64,000 nucleotides of DNA from Arthrobacter sp. 135MFCol5.1 (GCF_000374865.1 NZ_KB895455.1:204274-268273), one strand, 5' to 3'; shown: positions 34,618 through 44,454, numbered from the stretch's first letter. Numbers and translations: made by a program. Notes: a model not told the origin generated them from the letters alone.

Positions 34618-35550
34618 ATGACCACCCTTACCAGGAACGCCAGCCCGGCAGAGCATGCAGTGCGCCGGCCGCTGAAGCGCAGGGGACAAAGTGACCTGAA
34701 GATCGCGCTGTTCTTCATCGCTCCCGCCATGATCGGATTTCTCGTCTTTTACCTGGTGCCGACGCTTCGCGGCATCTACCTCAGCTTCACCGAATACAGC
34801 ATCCTCGGGGACCCCGCGTGGATTGGCACCGCCAACTACGAGGCGATCGCGAAGGATCCCCTGTTCTGGAACGCCTTGGCGGTCACCTCGCAGTACGTCC
34901 TGATCAACATCGTCCTGCAGACCGCACTGGCCCTGGGGCTGGCCCTGCTGATGCACCGGGTGGCCAAGTCAACCTGGATCCGCGGCGCGCTCCTGCTGCC
35001 GTACCTGATGGCCAACGTGATCGCCGCCCTCCTGTGGTTCTGGCTGCTGGACTACCAGATCGGCATCGTCAACTACTTCATCGAATCCATCGGCCTGCCC
35101 AAGGTGGCGTTTTTCGGCAGCGAGGAATGGGCCATCCCCACCCAGGCGCTGATCAACACATGGCGGCACATGGGCTACACAGCGCTGCTGCTCTTCGCCG
35201 GCCTGCAGTCCATCCCCCACCACGTCTACGAGGTGGCCAACCTGGACGGCGCCTCCCCGTGGCAGACGTTCCGCAAAATCACGGTGCCGCTGCTGCGTCC
35301 CGTCCTGGTCCTGGTCCTGATCGTCACCGTCATCGGCTCGTTCCAGGTCTTCGACACCGTGGCCGTGACCACCCTTGGCGGCCCGGTCAACGCCAGCCGG
35401 GTGCTGCAGTTCTACATCTACCAAAAGGCCTTCACGGAATCGGATTTCGGATACGGCTCCGCCCTGGCAGTCATCCTCTTCGTCATCCTCGCCTTGGTGG
35501 CCTTCATCCAGATGAAGTTCCTCAAGGGCAACGAATCAGACCTGGACTAA
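34618..35550 (+). CDS. Sugar ABC transporter permease (MalF-like), alpha-galactoside operon
   Basis: 310 residues with six predicted helices, the first being IALFFIAPAMIGFLVFYLVPTL. The EAA loop is YEVANLDGASPWQTFRKITVPLLRP. It is the first gene of a four-gene operon (permease, permease, binding protein, alpha-galactosidase), divergent from gfo-lacI. AAAGGG precedes the ATG. No ATPase is encoded in the operon; a shared MsiK-type subunit is expected. Confidence 0.93.
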   Translation: MTTLTRNASPAEHAVRRPLKRRGQSDLKIALFFIAPAMIGFLVFYLVPTLRGIYLSFTEYSILGDPAWIGTANYEAIAKDPLFWNALAVTSQYVLINIVLQTALALGLALLMHRVAKSTWIRGALLLPYLMANVIAALLWFWLLDYQIGIVNYFIESIGLPKVAFFGSEEWAIPTQALINTWRHMGYTALLLFAGLQSIPHHVYEVANLDGASPWQTFRKITVPLLRPVLVLVLIVTVIGSFQVFDTVAVTTLGGPVNASRVLQFYIYQKAFTESDFGYGSALAVILFVILALVAFIQMKFLKGNESDLD

Positions 35551-35560
35551 GGACACTTCC

Positions 35561-36484
35561 ATGACCACCGCAAAAGTTTCCGCCCCCGCCCGGCCCGCCG
35601 CCCGCCGTCGTCCGTTCAGCTGGCGCCGCGCCGCCGCCTGGGCCCTCGTTGCCCTCGCAGTCGCCGTATCGGTCCTCCCGTTCTACTGGATCCTGCGGAC
35701 GGCGCTGTCCACCAACGGATCCCTTGCCGGCAACGCCACCAACCTGCTCCCGGCGGACTTCAACCTCGGCGCCTTCAAACGGGTCTTCGGCCTGCAGTCA
35801 CCGGAAGAAGCTGTCGCCGAAGGCGGCTCCGGAGCCCAGATCGACTTCTGGAGCTACCTCCGCAACTCCGTGCTCTTCGCCTCCATCACCACCACCGGGG
35901 CCGTGTTCTTCAGCGCCATGGCCGCCTACGCGTTCGCCCGGTTGCGGTGGCGGGGACGGAACCTGGTGTTCAGCCTCTTCCTGGCCACCATGATGGTGCC
36001 GCCGATCTTCACGGCACTGCCCAACTTCCTGCTCATCAAGAACCTGGGCCTGCTCAACACCCTGGCGGGGCTGGTACTCCCCTATATCTTCATGACCCCG
36101 TTTGCCATCTTCTTCCTGCGGCAGTTCTTCCTGAACATGTCCCGCGAGGTGGAGGAAGCGGCCATGCTCGACGGCGCCAAGCACCTTCGGATCTTCTTCC
36201 AGATCATCCTGCCCAACGCCGCAGCCCCCATCGCCACGCTGGCCCTGCTCACCTTCATCGGCCAGTGGAACGAGTATTTCTGGCCGCTGCTGGTGGGCCA
36301 GGACGAATCCGTCCGCGTCCTCACGGTGGGCCTGGGCGTCTTCAAATCCCAGTCGCCGCAGGGCGCGCCGGACTGGTCCGGGCTGATGGCCGCCACCCTT
36401 GTCTCCGCCCTGCCGGTCCTGATCCTGTTCGCCGCGTTCGGCAAGAAAATCGTCAACTCCATCGGCTTCTCCGGCATCAAGTAA
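35561..36484 (+). CDS. Sugar ABC transporter permease (MalG-like), alpha-galactoside operon
   Basis: 307 residues, six predicted helices beginning AAAWALVALAVAVSVLPFYWIL after an Arg/Pro/Ala-rich N-terminus. The EAA loop is EEAAMLDGAKHLRIFFQIILPNAAAP. It starts 10 bases after the first permease and is co-transcribed with it. Partner of the permease at 34618 and the binding protein at 36569. Confidence 0.93.
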   Translation: MTTAKVSAPARPAARRRPFSWRRAAAWALVALAVAVSVLPFYWILRTALSTNGSLAGNATNLLPADFNLGAFKRVFGLQSPEEAVAEGGSGAQIDFWSYLRNSVLFASITTTGAVFFSAMAAYAFARLRWRGRNLVFSLFLATMMVPPIFTALPNFLLIKNLGLLNTLAGLVLPYIFMTPFAIFFLRQFFLNMSREVEEAAMLDGAKHLRIFFQIILPNAAAPIATLALLTFIGQWNEYFWPLLVGQDESVRVLTVGLGVFKSQSPQGAPDWSGLMAATLVSALPVLILFAAFGKKIVNSIGFSGIK

Positions 36485-36568
36485 TACCCCTTCCCGCGTA
36501 ACCCACCCGTCCCATCCCCGGCGCCGGGCCATGGCGGCCTGCCCGGAAGCACTGTGAAAGGAACACCC

Positions 36569-37909
36569 ATGAAAAAGAAAGCACTCACCTCCCTCGCCGC
36601 CGCGGCAGCCGCTGTCCTGGCGCTGTCGGCCTGCGGAGGCGGCGGATCCGCCGAGGCCGGCAAGGGCGAAATCAACTACTGGCTGTGGGATGCCAACCAG
36701 CTCCCGGCGTACAAGCAGTGCGCCGACGACTTCCACAAGGCCAACCCGGACATCACCGTCAAGGTCACCCAGCGCGGCTGGGACGACTACTGGGGCACCC
36801 TCACCAACGGCTTCGTGGCGGGCACCGCCCCGGACGTGTTCACCGACCACCTGGGCAAGTACCCGGAATTCATCAAGAACAAGCAACTGCTCGCCCTCGA
36901 TGACGCGGTCAAGAAGGACAACATCGACACCAGCATCTACAACTCAGGGCTTGCGGACCTCTGGGTGGGCCAGGACGGCAAGCGGTACGGCCTCCCCAAG
37001 GACTGGGACACCATCGCCCTGTTCTACAACACCAAGCTCGCAGCCGACGCCGGCGTCACCCCGGAACAGATGGCCAACCTGAGCTGGAACCCCCAGGACG
37101 GCGGCACGTACGAAAAGACCATCGCCCACCTGACCGTGGACAAGAACGGCAAGCGCGGCGACGAAGCCGGCTTCGACAAGAACAACGTTGCCGTCTACGG
37201 GCTCGGCCTCAACGGTTCCGGCTCCGGCCAGGGCCAGACCGAGTGGAGCTACCTGACCGGAACCACCGGCTGGACGCACACGGACAAGAACCCGTGGGGC
37301 AAGCACTTCAACTACGACGACGCCAAGTTCCAGGAAAGCATCGACTGGTTCGCGGGGCTCGTGGACAAGGGCTACATGCCGAAACTTGAAACCACGGTGG
37401 GCGCCAGCATGGCGGACACCTTTGCCGCCGGCAAGTCCGTCATCAACGCCAACGGTTCGTGGATGATCGGCCAGTACACCGGCTACAAGGACGTCAAGGT
37501 GGGCATCGCCCCGACGCCCACGGGAGTCGACGGCAAGCGCGCCAGCATGTACAACGGCCTGGCGGACTCCATCTACGCCGGCACCAAGAAGCCGGACGCC
37601 GCCATCAAGTGGGTGGAATACCTGGGTTCCGCAGCCTGCCAGGACGTGGTCGCTGCCAAGGCCGTCGTCTTCCCCGCCATCAAGACCTCCGCCGACAAGG
37701 CAGTGGAAGCGTTCAAGGCCAAGGGCGTGGACGTGACCCCGTTCAGCCAGCAGGTCAAGGACGGCACCACATTCCTCTACCCGATCGCGGACAACGCCGC
37801 CAAGGTTGACGGCATCATGAAGCCGGCCATGGACGCCGTGGTGTCCGGCAAGGCCAAGGCCAGCTCCCTCACCCAGGCCAACGACCAGGTCAACGCCCTG
37901 TTCAAGTAA
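36569..37909 (+). CDS. Sugar-binding lipoprotein, alpha-galactoside operon
   Basis: 446 residues. The ATG at 36569 follows GAAAGGAAC; an in-frame ATG five codons earlier would overlap that site. A short Sec signal (KKKALTSLAAAAAAVLALSAC) ends in a lipobox cysteine about residue 22. The mature family 1 solute-binding fold has WLWDANQLPAY, VFTDHLGKYPEF and DWDTIALFYNTKLA. It is exported by Sec, unlike the Tat-type binding protein of operon 1. The neighbouring GH36 gene suggests melibiose/raffinose-type galactosides as ligand. Confidence 0.92.
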   Translation: MKKKALTSLAAAAAAVLALSACGGGGSAEAGKGEINYWLWDANQLPAYKQCADDFHKANPDITVKVTQRGWDDYWGTLTNGFVAGTAPDVFTDHLGKYPEFIKNKQLLALDDAVKKDNIDTSIYNSGLADLWVGQDGKRYGLPKDWDTIALFYNTKLAADAGVTPEQMANLSWNPQDGGTYEKTIAHLTVDKNGKRGDEAGFDKNNVAVYGLGLNGSGSGQGQTEWSYLTGTTGWTHTDKNPWGKHFNYDDAKFQESIDWFAGLVDKGYMPKLETTVGASMADTFAAGKSVINANGSWMIGQYTGYKDVKVGIAPTPTGVDGKRASMYNGLADSIYAGTKKPDAAIKWVEYLGSAACQDVVAAKAVVFPAIKTSADKAVEAFKAKGVDVTPFSQQVKDGTTFLYPIADNAAKVDGIMKPAMDAVVSGKAKASSLTQANDQVNALFK

Positions 37910-37919
37910 CCCATCCAAC

Positions 37920-37990
37920 GTGGCTGCGTATGTGGTCGCAGCCACCGGCCCGGGCGCCGCCGTCCTCCTCCTCGCGGCGGCGGCGCCCGG
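37920..37990 (+). promoter_or_regulatory. Two intercistronic hairpins between binding protein and alpha-galactosidase
   Basis: Hairpin one is GTGGCTGCG/CGCAGCCAC (37920-37928 with 37937-37945). Hairpin two is a 13-bp perfect stem CCGGGCGCCGCCG/CGGCGGCGCCCGG (37950-37962 with 37978-37990). No U-run follows. They probably protect the upstream transporter mRNA and reduce read-through into the hydrolase gene. Confidence 0.65.
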
Positions 37991-38060
37991 CCACCCCTTC
38001 CCGGATTTCCCTCCTGTGCGTAACTTAAGACGCAACGCTGAACACTGAAAGAGACCTCCT

Positions 38061-40250
38061 ATGGATCCCCTGTATCTCCGTTCCGCCGGCACCAGCCTGC
38101 TGATCAGCTTCGACAGCGGGGAGGCCGAGGTCATCCATTGGGGCGCCGACCTGGGTTCGGAGCTGCCGGACCTGGGCTTCCTGGCCGGACCTATCGGGCA
38201 CTCTTCGGTCGACGCGCGCGTAACGTCCGGCCTCCTCCCCCAGGCGTCCTCCTCGTGGCGGGGCCGCCCCGCCCTCCGCGGCCACCGCATCACCGGCAAC
38301 GGCCCCGGCTTCGACTTTTCCACCCGCCTCCGCGTCACGTCCGTCCACGCCGAGGGCCGCACCGCCACGATCGGCCAGGCCGACCTCGACGCCGGCATCA
38401 GCGTCTCCACCTCCCTGACGCTGCACGACGGCGGCCTGCTGGAACTGCGCCACACCGTCACCAATGACGGCACCACCCCGTTCCAGGTGGACGAGCTGGC
38501 AACCGTCCTCCCGGTGGCCCCCGACGCCGTCGAACTCCTGGACCTCACCGGCCGCTGGTGCCGGGAACGCCACCCGCAACGGCAGCGCATCCAGCAGGGC
38601 ACCTGGGTCCGGACCGGCCGGCACGGCCGCACCGGGCACGACTCGTCACTGATCTTCGCCGCAGGCACCGAGGGCTTCGGCAACCGGCACGGCAAGGTGT
38701 GGGCGACCCACCTGGCCTGGAGCGGCAACCACGAACAGTTCGCGGACACCATCGGCGATGGCCGCACCGTGATCGGCGGCTCGGAGCTGCTGGGGCCGGC
38801 CGAGGTCATCCTCGAACCGGGCGCCGGCTACACCACACCGGCCCTTTTCGCCGCCTACTCCGGCCATGGCCTGGACGGCATCAGCGAGGCGTTCTACAGC
38901 TGGTTCCGTGCCCGGCCGCACCATGTGCTGCCCGCCGCCTCCACAGGACTGCCGGCCGGTAAACCGCGCCCGGTGGTGCTGAACACGTGGGAGGCAGTGT
39001 ATTTCGACCACAACCTGGACACGCTGATCGAACTGGCTGATTCCGCGGCGGACCTTGGCGTGGAGCGCTTCGTGCTCGACGACGGCTGGTTCCGCGGGCG
39101 CCGCGACGACCACGCCGGGCTGGGCGACTGGTACGTCGACGAGACGGTGTGGCCGGACGGCCTGACCCCGCTGATCGACGCCGTCACCTCCCGTGGCATG
39201 GAATTCGGCCTCTGGGTGGAGCCGGAAATGGTCAACCTGGATTCGGACGTGGCCCGTGCGCACCCGGAATGGATCGTGGGTCCTTCCGCTTCGGCGCACA
39301 AGGACGGCGGCCGGCTGCCCCTGGAGTGGCGCAACCAGCACGTCATCGACCTGGTGAACCCGGAGGCCTGGCAATACGTGTTCGACCGGATCTCCGCGCT
39401 CCTGTCCGGCAACAACATCAGCTACTTGAAATGGGACCAGAACCGGGATCTCGTGGAACACGGCCATGCCGGCCGGGCCTCCGTCCACGAGCAGACCCTT
39501 GCCGCGTACCGGCTGTTCGATGAACTCCGCAAGGCCCATCCCGGCGTCGAAATCGAGAGTTGCTCGTCCGGCGGCGCCCGCGTGGACCTGGGCATCCTGG
39601 ATCGGACCGACCGCATCTGGGCCTCGGACTGCAACGACGCGCTGGAGCGGCAGACAATCCAGCGCTGGACCGGCGTGGTGGTCCCGCCCGAGCTGGTGGG
39701 CAGCCACATCGGGCCCACCACCTCCCACACCACCGCCCGCACCCACGACCTCTCGTTCCGGGCCATTACCGCCTTGTTCGACCACTTCGGGATGGAATGG
39801 GATGTCCGGGGCGTCCAAGGCAAGGAGCGGGAAGAGTTGCGGCGCCTGGTGGGGCTGTACAAGGAACACCGGGGCCTGGTCCACAGCGGGCTGCCTGTCC
39901 ACGCGGACATCGCCGATGACGCGTTCCAGCTGTACGGCGTGGTGGCCCCCGCGCCCGTTGAAGGCACGACGGCGGCGCTGTTCGCCGTCGTGGGCATGCG
40001 CACCTCGGCATCCGAGACCCCCGGCAGGATGGGCGTTCCCGGGTTGGACGCGGAGCGCAGCTACCGGGTGGAGGCCGTCTTCCCCGCACCGGTGGACGCC
40101 GACTACGCCCACACCTTCACCCAGGTCCAGCCTCCGGCCTGGCTTTCGGGCGGCGCGGTTGCCACCGGACGGTTCCTCGCCGAAGTGGGGCTGCCCATGC
40201 CCATGTTGAACCCGGAGCACGCGTTGCTGTTCAAGGTCACGGCCCTCTAG
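38061..40250 (+). CDS. Alpha-galactosidase, glycoside hydrolase family 36
   Basis: 729 residues, cytoplasmic (no signal). Order: N-terminal beta-supersandwich (~1-300), (beta/alpha)8 barrel (~300-630), C-terminal beta domain. The barrel has [24 protein letters not shown], the nucleophile D459 in [22 protein letters not shown], and the acid/base region [12 protein letters not shown] (D523/D526). These are the GH36 family marks. It retains configuration while releasing galactose from melibiose/raffinose-type sugars imported by the upstream transporter. It is the last gene of the operon, 151 bases after the binding protein. Confidence 0.95.
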   Translation: MDPLYLRSAGTSLLISFDSGEAEVIHWGADLGSELPDLGFLAGPIGHSSVDARVTSGLLPQASSSWRGRPALRGHRITGNGPGFDFSTRLRVTSVHAEGRTATIGQADLDAGISVSTSLTLHDGGLLELRHTVTNDGTTPFQVDELATVLPVAPDAVELLDLTGRWCRERHPQRQRIQQGTWVRTGRHGRTGHDSSLIFAAGTEGFGNRHGKVWATHLAWSGNHEQFADTIGDGRTVIGGSELLGPAEVILEPGAGYTTPALFAAYSGHGLDGISEAFYSWFRARPHHVLPAASTGLPAGKPRPVVLNTWEAVYFDHNLDTLIELADSAADLGVERFVLDDGWFRGRRDDHAGLGDWYVDETVWPDGLTPLIDAVTSRGMEFGLWVEPEMVNLDSDVARAHPEWIVGPSASAHKDGGRLPLEWRNQHVIDLVNPEAWQYVFDRISALLSGNNISYLKWDQNRDLVEHGHAGRASVHEQTLAAYRLFDELRKAHPGVEIESCSSGGARVDLGILDRTDRIWASDCNDALERQTIQRWTGVVVPPELVGSHIGPTTSHTTARTHDLSFRAITALFDHFGMEWDVRGVQGKEREELRRLVGLYKEHRGLVHSGLPVHADIADDAFQLYGVVAPAPVEGTTAALFAVVGMRTSASETPGRMGVPGLDAERSYRVEAVFPAPVDADYAHTFTQVQPPAWLSGGAVATGRFLAEVGLPMPMLNPEHALLFKVTAL

Positions 40251-40266
40251 CAGCTGCTGTGGGCCC

Positions 40267-40310
40267 GCTGCCCGCCGCCCCTACCAACGTAAGAATGCGC
40301 GGCGGGCAGC
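40267..40310 (+). terminator. Hairpin closing the alpha-galactoside operon
   Basis: A perfect 12-bp inverted repeat GCTGCCCGCCGC/GCGGCGGGCAGC (40267-40278 with 40299-40310) begins 17 bases after the stop. It lacks a U-run, so it is a weak or Rho-assisted terminator, and it ends 22 bases before aroQ. Confidence 0.5.
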
Positions 40311-40332
40311 ACCAACCGATAGATTTGCACGC

Positions 40333-40797
40333 ATGACTGAAGCCTCCTCCACTGTCGAAGCCGGCCGCGGCACCATCCTCGTCATCAACGGCCCCAACCT
40401 GAACCTGCTGGGCACCCGGGAACCGGAGAAGTACGGCACCTCAACCCTTGCGGACGTGGAGCAGCTGGCAGCCTCCGCCGCCGCCAAGCACGGATTCGCG
40501 GTGGAGTGCGTGCAGTCCAACCATGAGGGTGTCCTGCTGGATGCCATCCACGCGGCCCGGGGCGCCGCCGCAGGAATTGTCCTGAATGCCGGCGCCTTCA
40601 CACACACGTCCGTGGCGCTCCGTGACGCCCTTGCTGCTGTGCAGCTGCCCGCCGTCGAGGTGCACATCACCAACGTGCACCAGCGGGAAGAGTTCCGGCA
40701 CCACTCGTACCTGTCGCCGGTATGCGCCGCGGTGATCGTGGGCGCCGGCGTGTTCGGCTACAAACTCGCCATCGACTACCTGGCCGAGGTCCTGTAG
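40333..40797 (+). CDS. aroQ: Type II 3-dehydroquinate dehydratase
   Basis: Dodecameric dehydratase of the shikimate pathway, 154 residues. The catalytic tyrosine lies in [41 protein letters not shown] and [23 protein letters not shown] carry the conserved Asn and His residues. The length is normal. It stands alone after the galactosidase operon and converges on marP, whose stop lies 41 bases downstream. Confidence 0.95.
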   Translation: MTEASSTVEAGRGTILVINGPNLNLLGTREPEKYGTSTLADVEQLAASAAAKHGFAVECVQSNHEGVLLDAIHAARGAAAGIVLNAGAFTHTSVALRDALAAVQLPAVEVHITNVHQREEFRHHSYLSPVCAAVIVGAGVFGYKLAIDYLAEVL

Positions 40798-40837
40798 CCG
40801 GCAGCCCTGGTTCTTCACTCCCTGGCTTCCGGCAGCC

Positions 40838-42022
40838 CTACTTCTGGATGCACTGCCCGGAGGAGACGGGCGCGGACAGGGTGGGCGCCTGCTGGGCCAC
40901 GGGGTTCAGGTCGCTCATGGTGATGGCGAATCCCACTTCCGCGTCCGAGGTTGCCTTGGCAAAGATCACGCCGGCCACCTGGCCGTCGGTGGTCAGCAGA
41001 GGGCCGCCCGAGTTCCCCGGCTGCACGTCCCCCGCCAGGCGGTAGATGTCTTCCGGCGACGGGTTGTTTCCGTAAATGTCCGGCACCAGCACGGTGGCGA
41101 TGTCCTGCACCGTGGCCGGCTTGGACTGGAAGGGCCCGCCGTGGGGGTACCCGGCGAAGGCGGCCTGGCTGCCGCCGGGCAGGTCGCGGCTCAGCGGCAG
41201 GGGCTGGGACGGAAGGTTGTCCACCGCCAGGACTGCCAGGTCCCGCTTGGTGTCGAAGTAGACCACACGCCCCGGCATCGCGCCGCCGTCGGGCATCTCC
41301 ACGACGGGCTGCGACACGCCCGCCACAACGTGCGCGTTGGTGACCACGCGGCCCTGGGACACCACGAACCCGGTACCGGTCTGGTTCTGGCCGCATTCGT
41401 ACGCCGTGCCGGCGATCCTCAGGACCGACTGGGCTGCCCTGTTCAAGGCCGGAGTGTTGGTGCTGGCGTTGGGCACCTGGACCGGCTGGCCTTGGTCCAG
41501 GCCTTCGAACAACGTGGGTATACCGTTGCCGATCACCGTGGACCGCAGCTCAGCCATGGTCGCCTTGACCGGGGTGGGCGTGAGCCCGTCGATGAACCGG
41601 ATCACCTTGGATTCAGCCAATTGCTGCGACACGACCGGCACGCCCAAGGAGCTGACGCTGAAGGCCAGCATGGACATGACCAGCGCGGACACCACCAGGT
41701 TCAGGGCCCCGCCCACCAGCCGGTCCACGGCACGCAGCGGCCGGATCCGCATGGCACCGCGGATTTGCCGGCCCACCATGGTGCCCAGCCCGTGGCCCAG
41801 GGCCATGAGGACGACGGCGGCCGCGATGATGGCGGTCAGCCTCCATCCGGAGTCCGGAACGAAGGTGCTGACCAGGGGTACGGCAAAGAACGCCGCGACG
41901 GCGCCGGCCGCGAAACCGGCCAGGCCGCCGACCGTGACCAGGAACCCATTGCGGAGGCCGTAAACCAGGTATGACAGCAGCGCCAGGATCAGGACGAGGT
42001 CCAGGACAGTCAAGCCGACCAC
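40838..42022 (-). CDS. marP: MarP-like membrane serine protease (CvpA + trypsin-like domains)
   Basis: 394 residues from a GTG preceded by AAGGAG. Four N-terminal helices form a CvpA domain (LTVLDLVLILALLSYLVYGLRNG onward). An extracytoplasmic chymotrypsin-fold protease follows, with His in VVTNAHVVAG, Asp in YFDTKRDLAVLAV and Ser in VQPGNSGGPLLTTDG. Two cysteines (YECGQ and SGQCIQK) may form the disulfide known in MarP. In mycobacteria MarP protects against acid and cleaves a peptidoglycan hydrolase. Divergent from crp. Confidence 0.92.
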   Translation of the reverse strand: MVGLTVLDLVLILALLSYLVYGLRNGFLVTVGGLAGFAAGAVAAFFAVPLVSTFVPDSGWRLTAIIAAAVVLMALGHGLGTMVGRQIRGAMRIRPLRAVDRLVGGALNLVVSALVMSMLAFSVSSLGVPVVSQQLAESKVIRFIDGLTPTPVKATMAELRSTVIGNGIPTLFEGLDQGQPVQVPNASTNTPALNRAAQSVLRIAGTAYECGQNQTGTGFVVSQGRVVTNAHVVAGVSQPVVEMPDGGAMPGRVVYFDTKRDLAVLAVDNLPSQPLPLSRDLPGGSQAAFAGYPHGGPFQSKPATVQDIATVLVPDIYGNNPSPEDIYRLAGDVQPGNSGGPLLTTDGQVAGVIFAKATSDAEVGFAITMSDLNPVAQQAPTLSAPVSSGQCIQK

Positions 42023-42218
42023 AAAGGCTCCTTATTAAACAGTTGAACCCCCATTCTAGTGGCGGACACTGACAAACTTCTGTGGGCTTCAACGCCCTCC
42101 CATTGACCCGGATCCGGTTGTTCACGGGCGTTTCGGCTGCCAAGTTCGTCACAGAACCTTGAAAATTCTGAAACAATGGCTCAAGCGCCACAGCCGATAC
42201 TTTTACTCAGGAGATTTC

Positions 42219-42896
42219 ATGGACATCGAGGTACTGCGCCGAGCACCCCTTTTCGCCACGCTCGACGACGACGCATTCCGTCTGCTGACGGACGAGCTCA
42301 CCGAGGTGGACCTTTCCCGCGGCGCATCCGTGTTCCGCGAGGGCGACCAGGGTGACCAGCTCTACTTCATCGTCTCCGGCAAGGTGAAACTCGGCCGCAC
42401 GTCCCCGGACGGCCGGGAATCCCTGCTCGCCATCCTCGGCCCGGGCGAACTCTTCGGCGAGATGGCCCTCTTCGACCCCAGCCCCCGCACCGCCACCGCC
42501 ACCGCGGTCTCGGAAACCCGGCTGGCCGGGCTCAAGAATGAGAGCCTGAACACCCTGCTGCGGACCCGCCCCGAGGTTTCCGCCCAGCTGCTGCAGGCCC
42601 TGGCCCGCCGCCTGCGCCGCACCAACGACTCCCTGTCCGACCTTGTCTTCTCGGACGTTCCGGGCCGCGTGGCCAAGGCCCTGCTGGACTTGGCGGACCG
42701 CTTCGGCCGGCCGGCAACCGACGGCGTCCTGGTGGCACACGAGCTGACCCAAGAGGAACTGGCGCAGCTGGTGGGCGCGTCCCGCGAAACCGTCAACAAG
42801 GCCCTCGCCGAGTTCGTCCAGCGCGGCTGGCTCCGCCTCGAAGCCCGCGCCGTGGTCATCCTGGACATGCAGCGCCTCCGCCAGCGCTCCCGCTAG
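42219..42896 (+). CDS. crp: Crp/Fnr-family transcriptional regulator (Crp/GlxR type)
   Basis: 225 residues. The cyclic-nucleotide domain contains FREGDQGDQLYFIVSGKVKLG and the phosphate-binding cassette ELFGEMALFDPSPRTATATAV with the cAMP-contacting Arg-Thr. The long C-helix leads to an HTH (LTQEELAQLVGASRETVNKALAEFVQRGWLRLE). Length and motifs fit actinobacterial Crp/GlxR, a global regulator reading TGTGA-N6-TCACA. Candidate sites lie in this window at 25679, 28023 and 47974. CAGGAG precedes the ATG. Closed by a strong terminator. Confidence 0.94.
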   Translation: MDIEVLRRAPLFATLDDDAFRLLTDELTEVDLSRGASVFREGDQGDQLYFIVSGKVKLGRTSPDGRESLLAILGPGELFGEMALFDPSPRTATATAVSETRLAGLKNESLNTLLRTRPEVSAQLLQALARRLRRTNDSLSDLVFSDVPGRVAKALLDLADRFGRPATDGVLVAHELTQEELAQLVGASRETVNKALAEFVQRGWLRLEARAVVILDMQRLRQRSR

Positions 42897-42902
42897 GACC
42901 TA

Positions 42903-42936
42903 CGAAAAAGGCCGCCCCGAGGGGCGGCCTTTTTCG
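42903..42936. terminator. Strong bidirectional terminator after crp
   Basis: A perfect 16-bp stem CGAAAAAGGCCGCCCC/GGGGCGGCCTTTTTCG surrounds a 2-base centre. A-run and T-run flank the GC core on both strands, so it terminates crp and the convergent NUDIX gene. Confidence 0.92.
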
Positions 42937-42992
42937 TGCCCGGAAACAATACCGGCCGAGTCCCAGGCTTCGACAGGCTCAACCGCCTGGCG

Positions 42993-43904
42993 TCAGCGTT
43001 CGCGCTGGTGGTCCCCTGCCACGGTCTTGGCGGCCTCGACCTCAAGCATCAGCTTGCCGTCTTCCTCCACCAGGACCGGCTGGTACACGTGGGGTTTGCG
43101 CTTGTAGCTCAGGTAGGCGATGCAGCCGTTGGCGGCCGCCATCTTTTCGATCATGATCTCCGAGCCGGGGACCAGCAGCTCGCCCAAGGGCCGGCCCACG
43201 GTGTTCTCCTGGCCGGCCTCGTCGCCGAGTGCGGTGGTATTCCTTTCCTGCACCACCTGGGCCGCGTTGACCCACCTGCCCCAGACGCCCTTGCCCTCAA
43301 GCAGCGAGGGTTCCTGGCCCAACGGGACGGTGGCGGCAAAGTAGCGGGTATCGAACCGGCGGTGCGCAAAATCCGGGCTGCGCCAGTTGACCAGGGATTT
43401 GAGCAGGTCCGTACGCAGCGAGAGGCCACGCTTGCCCAGGACCTGGGCAAGCGTCTTCTCCTGGTCCGCGACCGCGATGCGGGCACGCATCCACTCGGAC
43501 GAGGATGTGGCTTCCACGGTGTTGGACATGTCCGGACCGGCCAGCAGGATGCCCGTCTCTTCGAAGAGTTCCCGGATGGCGCCCACCACGTGGCGCCGCG
43601 CCAGCCCGACGTCGGCCGTTCCCATCTGCTCGGCCCAATGCTGCGGCGAGGGGCCAAGCCAGCCCATGGCGTCGTCGTCGGCCGGGTCGAGGGAACCGCC
43701 GGGGAAGGCGAGGACGCCCAGCGGCGAGGAGCCGGGCCGGTAACCCAGCCAGGTCTCCAGGCCGGTGGGGGAATCACGCAGGAGGACCACGGAAGAGGCG
43801 TAGCGCGCGGCCCGGGGAGTCCGTTCGCCGTGTTCGAGCCAGCTTTGAGCCGCCCCTTCAAGGTCCTGGGGAAGTGCAAAAAGGCGTCGTGCGAGGTGAG
43901 GCAA
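42993..43904 (-). CDS. NUDIX hydrolase with split NUDIX box
   Basis: 303 residues from the only in-frame start before the preceding stop, a TTG 16 bases after ridA. The NUDIX box is interrupted: FPGGSLDPADDD is separated from VVGAIRELFEETGILL by about 27 residues. This insertion is usual in the larger NUDT19-like / actinobacterial NUDIX subgroup. The C-terminal ~150 residues are a family-specific extension (RRFDTRYFAATVPLG). The subgroup includes CoA-diphosphate hydrolases, but the substrate here is unknown. Co-transcribed with ridA. Confidence 0.82.
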   Translation of the reverse strand: MPHLARRLFALPQDLEGAAQSWLEHGERTPRAARYASSVVLLRDSPTGLETWLGYRPGSSPLGVLAFPGGSLDPADDDAMGWLGPSPQHWAEQMGTADVGLARRHVVGAIRELFEETGILLAGPDMSNTVEATSSSEWMRARIAVADQEKTLAQVLGKRGLSLRTDLLKSLVNWRSPDFAHRRFDTRYFAATVPLGQEPSLLEGKGVWGRWVNAAQVVQERNTTALGDEAGQENTVGRPLGELLVPGSEIMIEKMAAANGCIAYLSYKRKPHVYQPVLVEEDGKLMLEVEAAKTVAGDHQRER

Positions 43905-43919
43905 GGGAAGTGACCGGTC

Positions 43920-44453
43920 CTAGCTGAATTCGGCGATCAGTTCGACTTCCACGGGAGAGTCGAGCGGAAGAACGGCAACGCCGACGGCGGAACGTGCGTG
44001 CTGCCCGGCGTCGCCGAGGACACGGCCCAGCAGCTCAGAGGCGCCGTTGATAACGGCGGGCTGGCCCGTGAACGACGGGTCGGAGGAGACAAATCCGACC
44101 ACCTTGACGATGCGGGTGATGCGGTCCAGGTCGCCGATGACGCTCTTGACCGCGGCCAGGGCGTTCACGGCACACACGGCGGCATACTTCTGGGCGTCTT
44201 CGGGGGACACCGTGGGCTCGTCGGCGAACCCTTCGGTGCCGGCGGACACCTTGCCGGTAGCTTCGAGCTTGCCGTTAATGAACGGCAGCTGGCCGGAGGT
44301 GTACACGTGGTTGCCGGAGACGATGGCGGGGACGTAGGACGCCACGGGAGCGGCGACCTCCGGGAGCGTGATGCCAAGTTCCGCGAGGCGCTGCTCGACG
44401 GCGGATGCCGGCGCCGTTGCGGCGCCGGAACCGGCTTCTGCGGGGGTGCTCAT
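43920..44453 (-). CDS. RidA-family protein (YjgF/YER057c/UK114)
   Basis: 177 residues; ATG at 44451-44453. After an Ala-rich N-terminus the RidA fold has VSGNHVYTSGQLPFINGKL, then NALAAVKSVIGDLDRITRIVKVVGFVSSDPSFTGQP and ARSAVGVAVLPLDSPVEVELIAEF. The arginine in ARSAVG is the catalytic Arg of imine/enamine deaminase members. The protein is longer than E. coli RidA because of the N-terminal part and belongs to the Rid-like group with an internal extension. Next to a DUF4177 gene and the NUDIX gene. Confidence 0.88.
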   Translation of the reverse strand: MSTPAEAGSGAATAPASAVEQRLAELGITLPEVAAPVASYVPAIVSGNHVYTSGQLPFINGKLEATGKVSAGTEGFADEPTVSPEDAQKYAAVCAVNALAAVKSVIGDLDRITRIVKVVGFVSSDPSFTGQPAVINGASELLGRVLGDAGQHARSAVGVAVLPLDSPVEVELIAEFS

Positions 44454-44454
44454 G

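Noticed and set aside
34618..40250. Possible ATPase hidden in the alpha-galactoside operon
   Set aside because: No Walker A or LSGGQ motif occurs in any frame between the permeases and the hydrolase; ATPase-less CUT1 operons are normal in actinobacteria.
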